Source: JAGDVO01 sp964590075 [NCBI: uncultured Aquificales bacterium] (GTDB taxonomy: Bacteria > Thermosulfidibacterota > Thermosulfidibacteria > Thermosulfidibacterales). Taken from it: 64,000 nucleotides of DNA. Numbering within the stretch: position 1 is the first letter of the stretch; every line of letters begins with the position of its first letter. A model generated the notes under the pieces. That model ran no database searches, was not told the DNA's origin, and saw nothing but the letters and a program-made list of their open reading frames with translations. The translations under genes and the position numbers were made by a program. The DNA lies in contig CAZPXS010000003.1 in assembly GCA_964590075.1 (NCBI GenBank), positions 159,500-223,499 of the forward strand, given 5' to 3'. Below, piece by piece: positions 43,217 through 51,658 of this stretch.

Positions 43217-44168
43217 TTATTCTATTTGCCAAATCTATAAGGTAATCTGCAATTTTATTTCTAAGTTCACTATTATCCTTTATAGCTTTGCTCTTGAATA
43301 GTTTACTTACATATCTATTAAGGTCGCTAAATATTTTATCCTCAATAGATAGTGTTTCTCTTTGACTTTTTTGTTTTTTTAGTTTAAGTAATGCTTTTAA
43401 TTCTCTAACGGAGAGATTTTTCTCTTCTATCATCTTAGCAATCTCAAGTAATTCCTCACCATATATACCGTATCTTAAAAGTTCAGTATAATGGGAAAGG
43501 CCAACATTTCTTAGTGTGGACAGATATTTTCTAATTTCATCATCCTGGCACCAAAGATAAAGTAGAACAACCAATTTGTTCTGTGTTATATTAAACTCGC
43601 TCTTAACTATCGTCACAAGTTCCTTTATCCTGTCATCCACCCTTTCAAAATTCCATAAATAGAAATTATCCTTCAAAAAATCCTTAAGTTCTCCAAATAT
43701 AGATTCATAGCTCCTCTCAGTATAGAGTGCCTTGAACCTCCCTCCTATAACTTTCGCCTCCTCGGCTATAGTAAGACCAACCCTCTGGACGTTTTCTATG
43801 TACTGGAGAATCTCTTTCCCCTTCTCAATGACAAGGTTATGGGGGATCACATAAGCTCTTATCAGTTTTTCCCCTAAGATGTTCTTTATGGCTCTAAATC
43901 TTCTAAATCCGGCGAGTAATCTATACCTAAGCCCTACCTTGTAAACAACAACCGGCTGCAACAACCCGTATCTCTTTATACTTTCCGCAAGTTCCAGCAA
44001 TTCAGAATCATCTATATGGTCCCTAACCTGTTCAGGATCCACCTCTATGGAGTCTACAGGTAAAACCTGAAGAGTATGACTCAAAACGTCATCCATCCAT
44101 GTTTTCATAGAATCAACTCTTGTGTTGCCATCCTCCAAAAAGAGCTTTTTGAGATCAAAGTTTTCCAT
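43203..44168 (-). CDS. ParB-like DNA-binding / partition protein
   Basis: 321 aa. ParB/Srx domain at about 35-130: IEVDPEQVRDHID, GLLQPVVVYK, LLAGFRRFRA (the usual GERRxRA has Phe for Glu) and ENVQRVGLTIAEEA, followed by a helix-turn-helix region and a helical C-terminus. Overlaps the parA end by 14 nt. Known ParB proteins load on parS and hydrolyse CTP; the changed box 2 makes CTP use uncertain. No parS-like 16-mer was noticed in the window, and gidAB/oriC genes are absent, so it may be a secondary partition system. Confidence 0.85.
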   Translation of the reverse strand: MENFDLKKLFLEDGNTRVDSMKTWMDDVLSHTLQVLPVDSIEVDPEQVRDHIDDSELLELAESIKRYGLLQPVVVYKVGLRYRLLAGFRRFRAIKNILGEKLIRAYVIPHNLVIEKGKEILQYIENVQRVGLTIAEEAKVIGGRFKALYTERSYESIFGELKDFLKDNFYLWNFERVDDRIKELVTIVKSEFNITQNKLVVLLYLWCQDDEIRKYLSTLRNVGLSHYTELLRYGIYGEELLEIAKMIEEKNLSVRELKALLKLKKQKSQRETLSIEDKIFSDLNRYVSKLFKSKAIKDNSELRNKIADYLIDLANRIRGGY

Positions 44169-45027
44169 CGCTGGATGTACCCTCCAAACTAGGACTTACA
44201 GCTATTAGCGGAACTATGCAGAAATCTTCGAGTTTTCTAAGAGCCAAAGATATTCTACCCAATATGTCATCGCCACTCGCGTATAGCAACTTATCGGCAG
44301 GTATCTCACCCTTATACAACCTTTCAACATAAACAGAATAGGGGATCGGAGGCTCAATCAGCATAGGCCCCACTTTTTCTCTTAAAGAATCGAGAATAGA
44401 ATCGACCTCCTTTGTGTTTCTATGTTTTGTAGGTAAAACTGCCAGTCTACTTACACGGGTTGTACCAGCCGCCTTATACATAGCAAGGGTGGATAAAGCT
44501 ATCTCCGTCCCCTTTACACCAAGATAGGTAAGCTCTGTAGGGACAACCACAGTATTGACAAATCCAAGCACGGACAGGATATAGGGATTAATATAAGGTG
44601 GTGTATCGAATATAACAACATCGAAATCTCCGTTTAATGATTCCATTATCCTCACCAAGAAGAAGGTAAGAAAATCTCTAGGTAGATCGAAAACTTGGAC
44701 CAACCTACGTTCGATGGAGTTCGGTAAAACCGAAAAGCCAAATAGACCTCCAAACTGAACTCTAAACATGTTCTTATAAACAAGATCCCTGTTTATCGAT
44801 TCAGGTGAATGGCTAAAAGCGTGTATCAAACTCGGAATACCCTTACCACCTTCCACACATTCCTCTATGTACAACTTTTCACCTATAACGAGACTAGCGG
44901 AACCCTGCGGATCACAATCCACCAGTAGTACCTTATATCCTCTAACAGATAGATACTTAGCCAGTATAACTGCAGTTGTGCTTTTACCAGAACCTCCCTT
45001 GAAGTTAAAAATAGAAACGAGTACCAT
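44155..45027 (-). CDS. ParA-family partition ATPase
   Basis: 290 aa from the second of two adjacent ATG codons (AGAGGTG lies 6 nt before it). Deviant Walker A FNFKGGSGKSTTA, motif DCDPQGSASL, Walker B-like VVIFDTPPYINP. The reading frame stays open 162 nt further upstream but that stretch runs through its own promoter and into chrA, so it is not coding. Forms an operon with parB. The promoter shares its -35 region with the chrA promoter. Confidence 0.9.
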   Translation of the reverse strand: MVLVSIFNFKGGSGKSTTAVILAKYLSVRGYKVLLVDCDPQGSASLVIGEKLYIEECVEGGKGIPSLIHAFSHSPESINRDLVYKNMFRVQFGGLFGFSVLPNSIERRLVQVFDLPRDFLTFFLVRIMESLNGDFDVVIFDTPPYINPYILSVLGFVNTVVVPTELTYLGVKGTEIALSTLAMYKAAGTTRVSRLAVLPTKHRNTKEVDSILDSLREKVGPMLIEPPIPYSVYVERLYKGEIPADKLLYASGDDILGRISLALRKLEDFCIVPLIAVSPSLEGTSSDGKL

Positions 45028-45058
45028 CATCTTCACCTCTGAAACAGCTTTACTAACA

Positions 45059-45086
45059 GTATTACACAATCCGAAAAAATTGACAA
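45059..45086 (-). promoter_or_regulatory. promoter of parAB
   Basis: Minus strand TTGTCA (45086-45081), 16 nt, TAATAC (45064-45059); initiation near 45052, about 22 nt before the parA start. The -35 box overlaps the plus-strand -35 of chrA on five of six bases. Confidence 0.6.
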
Positions 45087-45108
45087 CCCGCATGTATAAG
45101 GTTATCAT
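45080..45108 (+). promoter_or_regulatory. promoter of chrA
   Basis: TTGACA (45080-45085), 17 nt, TATCAT (45103-45108); initiation near 45115, then GGGAGG before the chrA ATG. Back-to-back with the parA promoter. Confidence 0.65.
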
Positions 45109-45136
45109 CCTAAGACTTCCTATAGGGAGGCATTGA

Positions 45137-46324
45137 ATGGATAACACTGGGGGTAAAGAACGAAAAACTTCTCCCCTAAAGGTATTCATAGATTTCCTTA
45201 AGATAGGCTCCTATGCCTACGGAGGACCGGCAGCTATCACCTATATATATGACCACTACAAAAAACAAATAAATGAAAATAGACTCAAAGAGGGACTAGC
45301 CCTTGTACAGATGTCTCCCGGCCCCATAGGTGTTAACTTTTCCAGTTTTGTCGGTTACGAGTTAGCTGGACCAATCGGAGCTATAATCGCGCCCTTAGGA
45401 TTTATACTACCAACGACCATCATGGTAACAATTCTCTCATTAATATATGTTAAATACAGTGGTTCAGAAACTTTTAAAAAGATAGTGGATTATCTCTACC
45501 CGGTTATAGACGCAATTATATTAAGCGCAGCTATAAACTTTTCCAATCCATACTTCAAAAGGAAGGATTATAAGGCGATACTACTCGGTGTATTTGCCTT
45601 TATTGCCCTTCTTCTTCGTATAAATCCAGTATACACTGTTTTAATGGCCGGAATAATAGGTATATTCATCTTCCATGAAATAAAGGAGATAGGATTGAAG
45701 TCTAAAGTCCACTTGATAAAGGGTAAAATTTTTGTAGGTTGCTTAGGTTTAGTCGTTCTTATTTTAGCTCTTCTTATACTAAAGCTTACGAACAAAGCAC
45801 TATTCGAAATGGGTTTCACATTTGGAAAAATATCGGCAGTTGCCTTTGGAGGAGGTTTTGGAGCTTTACCACTTCTGATACACGAATTAACCGAAAAGCT
45901 ACACTGGTTTAATATAAAAACTGTAATGGATGGAGTTATAATAGGTTCCATCACCCCAGGGCCAGTTATATCCATATCAACATTCGTAGGCTTGGTCAGA
46001 GGCGGTATCCCATCGATGATAGTCGCTACAGTATACGCCTACTTTACCTCGATATTTATATTCAACTTTTTCACCGGAATCCAACCTATAGTGACAGAAA
46101 ATTTCTGGTATCCGAGATTCATAAAAGGAGCGATCTCATCCTTTATAGGCCTACTATTCTATACCTTCTACAAAACTCTTATATCAACTAAATTAAACTT
46201 AGTAACATTAATTATACTCACCCTATCCTCATACCTACTTTTGACAAGAAAGATAAGTCCCTTAGCCCTGGTAATCATAGGAGCAACAACATTCACTTCC
46301 CTTGCTATATTGAATGTCTTCTAA
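45137..46324 (+). CDS. chrA: chromate transporter ChrA family (two-domain)
   Basis: 395 aa, about ten membrane segments in two homologous halves. Half one: FLKIGSYAYGGPAAITYIYD, VQMSPGPIGVNFSSFVGY. Half two: FGKISAVAFGGGFGALPLL, GSITPGPVISISTFVGL. Known members export chromate or act as anion transporters; substrate here is not established. Strong own promoter, divergent from parA. No chrB-like regulator nearby. No terminator seen before the next gene at 46378. Confidence 0.9.
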   Translation: MDNTGGKERKTSPLKVFIDFLKIGSYAYGGPAAITYIYDHYKKQINENRLKEGLALVQMSPGPIGVNFSSFVGYELAGPIGAIIAPLGFILPTTIMVTILSLIYVKYSGSETFKKIVDYLYPVIDAIILSAAINFSNPYFKRKDYKAILLGVFAFIALLLRINPVYTVLMAGIIGIFIFHEIKEIGLKSKVHLIKGKIFVGCLGLVVLILALLILKLTNKALFEMGFTFGKISAVAFGGGFGALPLLIHELTEKLHWFNIKTVMDGVIIGSITPGPVISISTFVGLVRGGIPSMIVATVYAYFTSIFIFNFFTGIQPIVTENFWYPRFIKGAISSFIGLLFYTFYKTLISTKLNLVTLIILTLSSYLLLTRKISPLALVIIGATTFTSLAILNVF

Positions 46325-46377
46325 ATTATCGGTAGACTAGTTATAGAAAAAATTACAAACAATATAAGGAGCAAACC

Positions 46378-46962
46378 ATGAGGAGATTAATTCTTATCGT
46401 TCCGATATTTTTGACCCTAGTGATAGGAACAACCATAAAAACTACAAAGGCAGAGAATGTGGATATCGGGATATCAATAAGAGATGATAGGATAAGGAGT
46501 TTCTATCTTGCTATAGGCGATTACTATAGAATAAAAACTATACCCCCACGGTATACTGTTTTACATGAAGAAGAGCTACCACTTCTCATACTAATATCAC
46601 AATACGCAAGGGTAAGCCCAGATGTTATAGTTGAGATGAGAAGGATAGGATTTAGCTGGTATGAAATAATGATAAGATACAGGGTTTACCCGGAAGTGGT
46701 GTTTAGAGAATACATAGCCTACTATTACGGGCCTCCTTACGGTAAAGCACTAGGTCATAAAAAACATAAAAAGAAAATCAAATTCAAGGATAGAGACCTC
46801 GTTGAGCTTGCCAATATAAAATTCATCTCGGAATACTACGGTGAAAGGCCTTACGTAGTAATAGAACAGAGGGAAAGGTATCCTAACTATATAGAGCTGA
46901 ACTATGTTTACTACAAGGAGTATAAAGAGAGGAAGGGTAAAAAGCATAAAAGGTGGGACTGA
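46378..46962 (+). CDS. secreted or periplasmic protein of unknown function
   Basis: 194 aa. Signal peptide at 1-25 (RRLILIVPIFLTLVIGT, cleavage near TKA-EN). The mature part is rich in Tyr, Arg and Lys, with YIAYYYGPPYGKALGHKKHKKKIKF in pieces around residue 115-140 and a basic tail KGKKHKRWD. No domain recognised; the SPDVIVEMRRIGFSWYEI segment looks helical. AAGGAG precedes the ATG. Stands alone between chrA and ppdK, 33 nt before the latter. Confidence 0.7.
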   Translation: MRRLILIVPIFLTLVIGTTIKTTKAENVDIGISIRDDRIRSFYLAIGDYYRIKTIPPRYTVLHEEELPLLILISQYARVSPDVIVEMRRIGFSWYEIMIRYRVYPEVVFREYIAYYYGPPYGKALGHKKHKKKIKFKDRDLVELANIKFISEYYGERPYVVIEQRERYPNYIELNYVYYKEYKERKGKKHKRWD

Positions 46963-46995
46963 AAAACAGGAAAGGTTAAAACAAGGGGGGACCAC

Positions 46996-49626
46996 ATGAT
47001 AAAAAACGTTTGGATCTTTCTACCGGGAGCGAGTGAAGGCGATGCATCCATGAAGGATATACTCGGGGGAAAAGGAGCCAACCTACACGAAATGTGTAGG
47101 TTAAGCCTTCCAGTTCCGCCAGGATTCACAATAAGCACAAGAACATGCATAGAATTCCTCACAGAAAAAAGGCTTTCAAATGAAGTTATAAGGGAGATAG
47201 AAAGGGCCGTAGAAAAAATAGAAACATTCACAAATAAATCGTTCGGTGGTAAAAAAGGTTATCCTCTACTTTTCTCGGTGAGATCTGGAGCAAAGTTTTC
47301 AATGCCTGGAATGATGGATACTATCCTTAACGTTGGGATAAACGATGAGATTGTAGAGAGTCTATCTAAGTACACCGGTAATAGAAGATTCGCACTTGAC
47401 TGCTATCGTAGATTTTTAGAAATGTACTCCGACGTTGTATGTAAGTTTAATAGATCAAACTTCGAAGAAATACTAAAAGAAATAAAAGACAAAAATGGTA
47501 AAAAGTACGATATCGAACTTAATGAGAAGGATTTGGAAGAAGTTGTAGAAAGTTATAAAGTACTATTAGAAAAGAACAATGTAAAAATTCCATACGATCC
47601 TTTAGAACAACTTATTGAAGCTATCAAAGCTGTTTTTAACTCCTGGAATAACGAAAGAGCGGTAATTTATAGGAAAATCCACAATATACCGGACGATTTA
47701 GGAACCGCCTGTAACATCCAGACCATGGTTTACGGAAATTTAAATGAGGATTCGGGAACTGGAGTCTGTTTTACCAGAAACCCTGTGGATGGACGCAAAG
47801 AACTCTACGGTGAGTTTTTAGTATGCGCACAGGGTGAAGATGTGGTAGTAGGGATTAGAACTCCCGAACCTATAGGTAGAATGGCCGAAAGGTGGCCAGA
47901 AATCTACAAGGAGCTTGAAAGGTGCTGTGAAATACTTGAAAAACACTACAAGGATATGCAGGACGTAGAGTTTACGGTTGAAGATAAAAAACTCTACATA
48001 CTTCAGACTAGAAGTGGTAAGAGAACAGTTAAGGCATCGATAAAGATAGCCCATGATATGGTTGAAGAAGGATTGATAGATATCGGCACCGCTATCTTAA
48101 GGATTGATCCGAAAATGATTAATCAACTCTTCATTCCTGTGATAAGGGAAGACATAAAGAAGAAGGCAAAACCCGTAACAATAGGTATACCTGCATCCTT
48201 TGGCGCAGCATCTGGATTAGCCGTCTTCAGTAGCTCCAAAGCCCTCGAACTAGCGGAAAGAAACGTTAAAGTCATTCTATTTAGACCGGAAACTAGCCCC
48301 GAAGATATAGGGGGAATGATAAAGAGTGAAGGTATAGTAACTTCAACAGGTGGAGTAACCTCACATGCAGCTGTGGTAGCAAGAGGCCTGGGTAAACCCT
48401 GTATAGTCGGCTGTAAAGATATCTTATTTGAAGAGGATCACCTAAAAGTTATAACCGATAATGGTATCATCACCATAGATGAGTTAACGGAGGTCACTAT
48501 AGATGCAAATGATGGGAGTATATACTTAGGAAAACTGGAACTTGAGGAATCAAAACCCGACGAGAGTTTCTACAAGATAATACTATGGGCAAAGAATATA
48601 AAGAAAATGAAAGTATTGGCCAATGCCGACACGCCGTCTGATGCGAGATTGGCCCTAAAATTCGGAGCCGAAGGAATAGGATTATGTAGAACGGAACATA
48701 TGTTCTTTGAAGGAAACCGTGTAGATATAGTGAGAATGGCGATACTCGAGGATGATCCAGAGGAGAAAAAGAAAGTTCTTGAAAAGCTTTTACCCTTACA
48801 GATGGAGGACTTTGTAAAGATTCTGGAAGTGATGAATGGACTACCCGTTACAATAAGGCTACTGGATCCTCCACTACATGAATTCCTACCAAAAACGGAA
48901 GAAGAAATAGAGAGTTTTGCCAAAAGAACCAATATACCTGTAGAAAAGGTGAAATCGGCGGTAACAAAGTTCAAGGAAGTTAATCCAATGCTCGGTCTCA
49001 GAGGAGTGAGGTTAGGTATACTCTATCCCGAAATATACGAAACTCAAGTAAGAGCCATATTTAGAGCTATGAAAGTAGTATCTGAAAGAGGAATAAAAAC
49101 TGATGTAGAGATCATGATACCACTTGTAGTTTCTCTTGGTGAAATCATATACATGAAAAATCTTATACAGAGGATCTACGAAGAGGAATTTAAGGATCAG
49201 GATAAAAAATTCAACTATAAGTTTGGTACGATGATCGAAACACCTAGGATCTGTGTTATATCGGACAAGATAGGCGAATATCTAGATTTTGTTTCATTTG
49301 GTACAAACGATCTAACACAGACTGTAATAGGTATATCGAGGGATGATGCTAGTAAATTCCTACCTGTTTATATAGATCGTCATATATTTGGTGAAGACCC
49401 CTTTGTTAGTTTAGACTTGGAAGGAGTTGGAAGACTCATAGAGATGACTATTAAAAATCTTAGAGCCTCCAACAAAAGTATAAAAATCGGTGTCTGTGGA
49501 GAACAAGCAGCGGATCCATACTCGATAGAGTTTCTTGAAAAACAAAAAGTAGACTATATAAGTGTCTCACCCTATAGGCTTGCAACAGCTATCATTGCAA
49601 GTGCCCAGGCGGTATTAAGGGGATAA
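46996..49626 (+). CDS. ppdK: pyruvate, phosphate dikinase
   Basis: 876 aa, normal length. ATP-grasp domain (1-340; LFSVRSGAKFSMPGMMDTIL), the central phosphohistidine domain with TGGVTSHAAVVARGLGKP, and the PEP-binding barrel with GLCRTEHMF, VNPMLGLRGVRL and SFGTNDLTQT. Interconverts pyruvate + ATP + Pi and PEP + AMP + PPi. With enolase at 10837 it links pyruvate to gluconeogenesis. AAGGGGGG precedes the ATG. Its end overlaps the converging cfa gene by 35 nt. Confidence 0.96.
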   Translation: MIKNVWIFLPGASEGDASMKDILGGKGANLHEMCRLSLPVPPGFTISTRTCIEFLTEKRLSNEVIREIERAVEKIETFTNKSFGGKKGYPLLFSVRSGAKFSMPGMMDTILNVGINDEIVESLSKYTGNRRFALDCYRRFLEMYSDVVCKFNRSNFEEILKEIKDKNGKKYDIELNEKDLEEVVESYKVLLEKNNVKIPYDPLEQLIEAIKAVFNSWNNERAVIYRKIHNIPDDLGTACNIQTMVYGNLNEDSGTGVCFTRNPVDGRKELYGEFLVCAQGEDVVVGIRTPEPIGRMAERWPEIYKELERCCEILEKHYKDMQDVEFTVEDKKLYILQTRSGKRTVKASIKIAHDMVEEGLIDIGTAILRIDPKMINQLFIPVIREDIKKKAKPVTIGIPASFGAASGLAVFSSSKALELAERNVKVILFRPETSPEDIGGMIKSEGIVTSTGGVTSHAAVVARGLGKPCIVGCKDILFEEDHLKVITDNGIITIDELTEVTIDANDGSIYLGKLELEESKPDESFYKIILWAKNIKKMKVLANADTPSDARLALKFGAEGIGLCRTEHMFFEGNRVDIVRMAILEDDPEEKKKVLEKLLPLQMEDFVKILEVMNGLPVTIRLLDPPLHEFLPKTEEEIESFAKRTNIPVEKVKSAVTKFKEVNPMLGLRGVRLGILYPEIYETQVRAIFRAMKVVSERGIKTDVEIMIPLVVSLGEIIYMKNLIQRIYEEEFKDQDKKFNYKFGTMIETPRICVISDKIGEYLDFVSFGTNDLTQTVIGISRDDASKFLPVYIDRHIFGEDPFVSLDLEGVGRLIEMTIKNLRASNKSIKIGVCGEQAADPYSIEFLEKQKVDYISVSPYRLATAIIASAQAVLRG

Positions 49627-50845
49627 GTTTTCTTCTGATAACCGGATAGTCGTTCTTGACGCCTTTTGAAAAAAGAATCTGAAACACATGGGTATTACCG
49701 GCTCTGAAAGCACTCATAGAAGTGGTAAGATAAAAATACCACATCCTTGCGAATACCTCTCCATATTTCTCCTTCACAGAATCCAAATGCTCCAAAAACC
49801 TTTCCCTCCACCTCTTTAATGTGAAATAGTAGTGGATTCTCCAATCATCTATATCCAAGAGACACAAATTTAAACCTTCGGTCTTTGCTATTATTTCACC
49901 CAGATAGGGTAAATAACCACCCGGAAATATGTATTTCGTCATAAATCTACTCGTCTGACCCTCAAACTCCTTACCTATAGTGTGTAGTAAAAACAACCCT
50001 CCTTCTTTTAGTAAACCACTTACAACCTCAAAAAACCTCCTAATATTACCTTTACCAACATGCTCAAACATACCAACCGAAACTATCTTATCAAACTTGA
50101 GACCGAGTTTTGGTAAATCGGCATAATGCATCAAGTACACATCAGCCTTTCCTTCAAGCCCCTCCTCTCTGATCCTTTCCTTTACATAATTATACTGCTC
50201 CTCCGAGAGTGTAATGCCGATAGCCCTCAAATCATAACTCTTAGCACTTTCTATGACTATAGATCCCCATCCACAACCGATATCCAATAAAGTGTCTCCC
50301 TCCTTTAAGAGTAATTTTTCGTAAATTATTCTTCTCTTCTCACTTTGAGCTTGCTCTATGCTCCAAGATGGATCTTCGAAGAAAGCACAAGAGTATGTTA
50401 AACTTTCATCTAACCACAATTTATAAAAGTCATTACCCAAATCATAATGATACTGCACATCCCTTTTTTCCTTCTCAACATTAATTTTACTAAAGACTCC
50501 TCTTAAACTATCAAAGAGACAAGCTAGTAAACCAGCGATTCTACCAAAAAGGCTATAATTTCTCATTTTCTTAGATTCAATAAATCTAACATAACGATTA
50601 CCCGCGACAAGTAACGTCTCAAGATCACCAGTTACTTCCAAATTCCCATACATATAGTTTTCTGCAAACCCGAGTTCGGGATCCTTCAACACATCCAATA
50701 ATACCTTCCAATCCTTTACCTGAACCCATATTTCAGCAGGAGCCCCGAGCTTAGCCCCATCTGGCAAAATAACACCTATCCTCTTATCACTAAAACTATT
50801 GATCTCCTCCAAAAGATCCTTGATCTTTCTTCTTATTCTATTCAT
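49592..50845 (-). CDS. cfa: cyclopropane-fatty-acyl-phospholipid synthase family methyltransferase
   Basis: 417 aa. N-terminal lipid-binding region, then a SAM methyltransferase core: VQYHYDLGNDFYKLWLD, YSCAFFEDP, LLDIGCGWGS, GITLSEEQYNYVKER and VSVGMFEHVGKGN. C-terminal FRAGNTHVFQILFSKG matches the family. Methylates unsaturated acyl chains of membrane lipids. The ribosome site is weak. The 3' end is antisense to the last codons of ppdK. Confidence 0.92.
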   Translation of the reverse strand: MNRIRRKIKDLLEEINSFSDKRIGVILPDGAKLGAPAEIWVQVKDWKVLLDVLKDPELGFAENYMYGNLEVTGDLETLLVAGNRYVRFIESKKMRNYSLFGRIAGLLACLFDSLRGVFSKINVEKEKRDVQYHYDLGNDFYKLWLDESLTYSCAFFEDPSWSIEQAQSEKRRIIYEKLLLKEGDTLLDIGCGWGSIVIESAKSYDLRAIGITLSEEQYNYVKERIREEGLEGKADVYLMHYADLPKLGLKFDKIVSVGMFEHVGKGNIRRFFEVVSGLLKEGGLFLLHTIGKEFEGQTSRFMTKYIFPGGYLPYLGEIIAKTEGLNLCLLDIDDWRIHYYFTLKRWRERFLEHLDSVKEKYGEVFARMWYFYLTTSMSAFRAGNTHVFQILFSKGVKNDYPVIRRKLIPLIPPGHLQ

Positions 50846-50881
50846 AGCAAAACCTAATTAGATAACCTTTTCACAATCACT

Positions 50882-50910
50882 AATATAGAACCTATCCCAC
50901 TATTTTTCAA
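50882..50910 (-). promoter_or_regulatory. promoter of cfa
   Basis: Minus strand TTGAAA (50910-50905), 17 nt, TATATT (50887-50882); initiation near 50875, 30 nt before the cfa ATG. Confidence 0.5.
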
Positions 50911-50962
50911 CCTGTAGAATCTTCAAAAAAGATCAAAGAGAACAACTGGATATATTAGAGAG

Positions 50963-51035
50963 TGACCCGCCAGGGATTCGAACCCCGGACCAGCGGATTA
51001 AGAGTCCGCTGCTCTACCAGCTGAGCTAGCGGGCC
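50963..51035 (-). tRNA. tRNA-Lys (anticodon CTT)
   Basis: 73 nt on the minus strand: acceptor GGCCCGC/GCGGGTC with one G-T pair, D-arm GCTC/GAGC, anticodon stem GCGGA/TCCGC around CTCTTAA, T-arm CGGGG/CCCTG around TTCGAAT, discriminator A. CCA is not encoded. Confidence 0.95.
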
Positions 51036-51050
51036 ACATGCTGTTTAAAT

Positions 51051-51078
51051 TTATTATCACATCATTGATCTTTGTCAA
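51051..51078 (-). promoter_or_regulatory. promoter of tRNA-Lys
   Basis: Minus strand TTGACA (51078-51073), 16 nt, TAATAA (51056-51051); initiation near 51044, about 9 nt before the tRNA. It lies within and just after the 3' end of the Nudix gene. Confidence 0.5.
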
Positions 51079-51580
51079 GGGGTAAATTCTCCTTAGTGGC
51101 GATAAAATTTGACAGTATCCTTGCGGTAGCTCCCCATATAATCCTTCCTTCCCAAGGTATAAGGTACGTTTTATAAACCATGCCCTTATAGCAGTATGTT
51201 TCTTCTTTAAAGGGATAAAGTTTGAGTATCTCGGATAATGGAACCCAGAATGCCTCCTCTATCTCAACACCATCAACCCTTGGTTCAAAATCCCTAACGG
51301 TTACCGCAACAAAGGGATAGATAACAAAAGGGGTACTCACCGTCTCCACTTTATCGATAGATGCAACAACCTTAATGTGACTCCTATCAACCCCCACCTC
51401 TTCTTCAAACTCCCTAAGAGCCGCCTCGATAGGATCCTCTCCCTCCTCCATCCTTCCACCAGGGAAACAAACCTCGTTAGCATGCCATAGGTTCCTACCA
51501 GTCTTCTTTAGAAACAGGATATCCCAATCGTTATTCCTCTTTCTCAAAACTATAACAACCGTCGAAGGATACCTCATCAT
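51062..51580 (-). CDS. Nudix hydrolase, CoA pyrophosphatase-like
   Basis: 172 aa. Full Nudix box GRMEEGEDPIEAALREFEEE followed by VGV, and the upstream HANEVCFPGGRME typical of the NUDT7/YeaB CoA-diphosphatase group. Hydrolyses nucleoside diphosphate derivatives; CoA as substrate is inferred from that motif. Two adjacent ATG codons; either may be used (GGGGAT upstream). Divergent from the alcohol dehydrogenase. Confidence 0.88.
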   Translation of the reverse strand: MMRYPSTVVIVLRKRNNDWDILFLKKTGRNLWHANEVCFPGGRMEEGEDPIEAALREFEEEVGVDRSHIKVVASIDKVETVSTPFVIYPFVAVTVRDFEPRVDGVEIEEAFWVPLSEILKLYPFKEETYCYKGMVYKTYLIPWEGRIIWGATARILSNFIATKENLPLDKDQ

Positions 51581-51594
51581 ACTATCCCCAAATA

Positions 51595-51622
51595 TTGACT
51601 ATAAACCTCCTCCTGCTATACT
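51595..51622 (+). promoter_or_regulatory. promoter of the adh-reverse gyrase run
   Basis: TTGACT (51595-51600), 16 nt, TATACT (51617-51622); initiation near 51629, then AAGGAGG before the ATG at 51659. Since the following genes overlap one another to 59014, it may drive them all. Confidence 0.6.
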
Positions 51623-51658
51623 CAAATTATATAATAAAAGCCCTCAAGGAGGTAGTAG

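Noticed and set aside
43196-45140. parS site near parAB
   Set aside because: No 16-mer close to TGTTTCACGTGAAACA was seen by eye here.
45028-45189. Upstream extension of parA to 45189
   Set aside because: Would contain the parA promoter and part of chrA; the adjacent ATG codons after AGAGGTG fit the ParA N-terminus.
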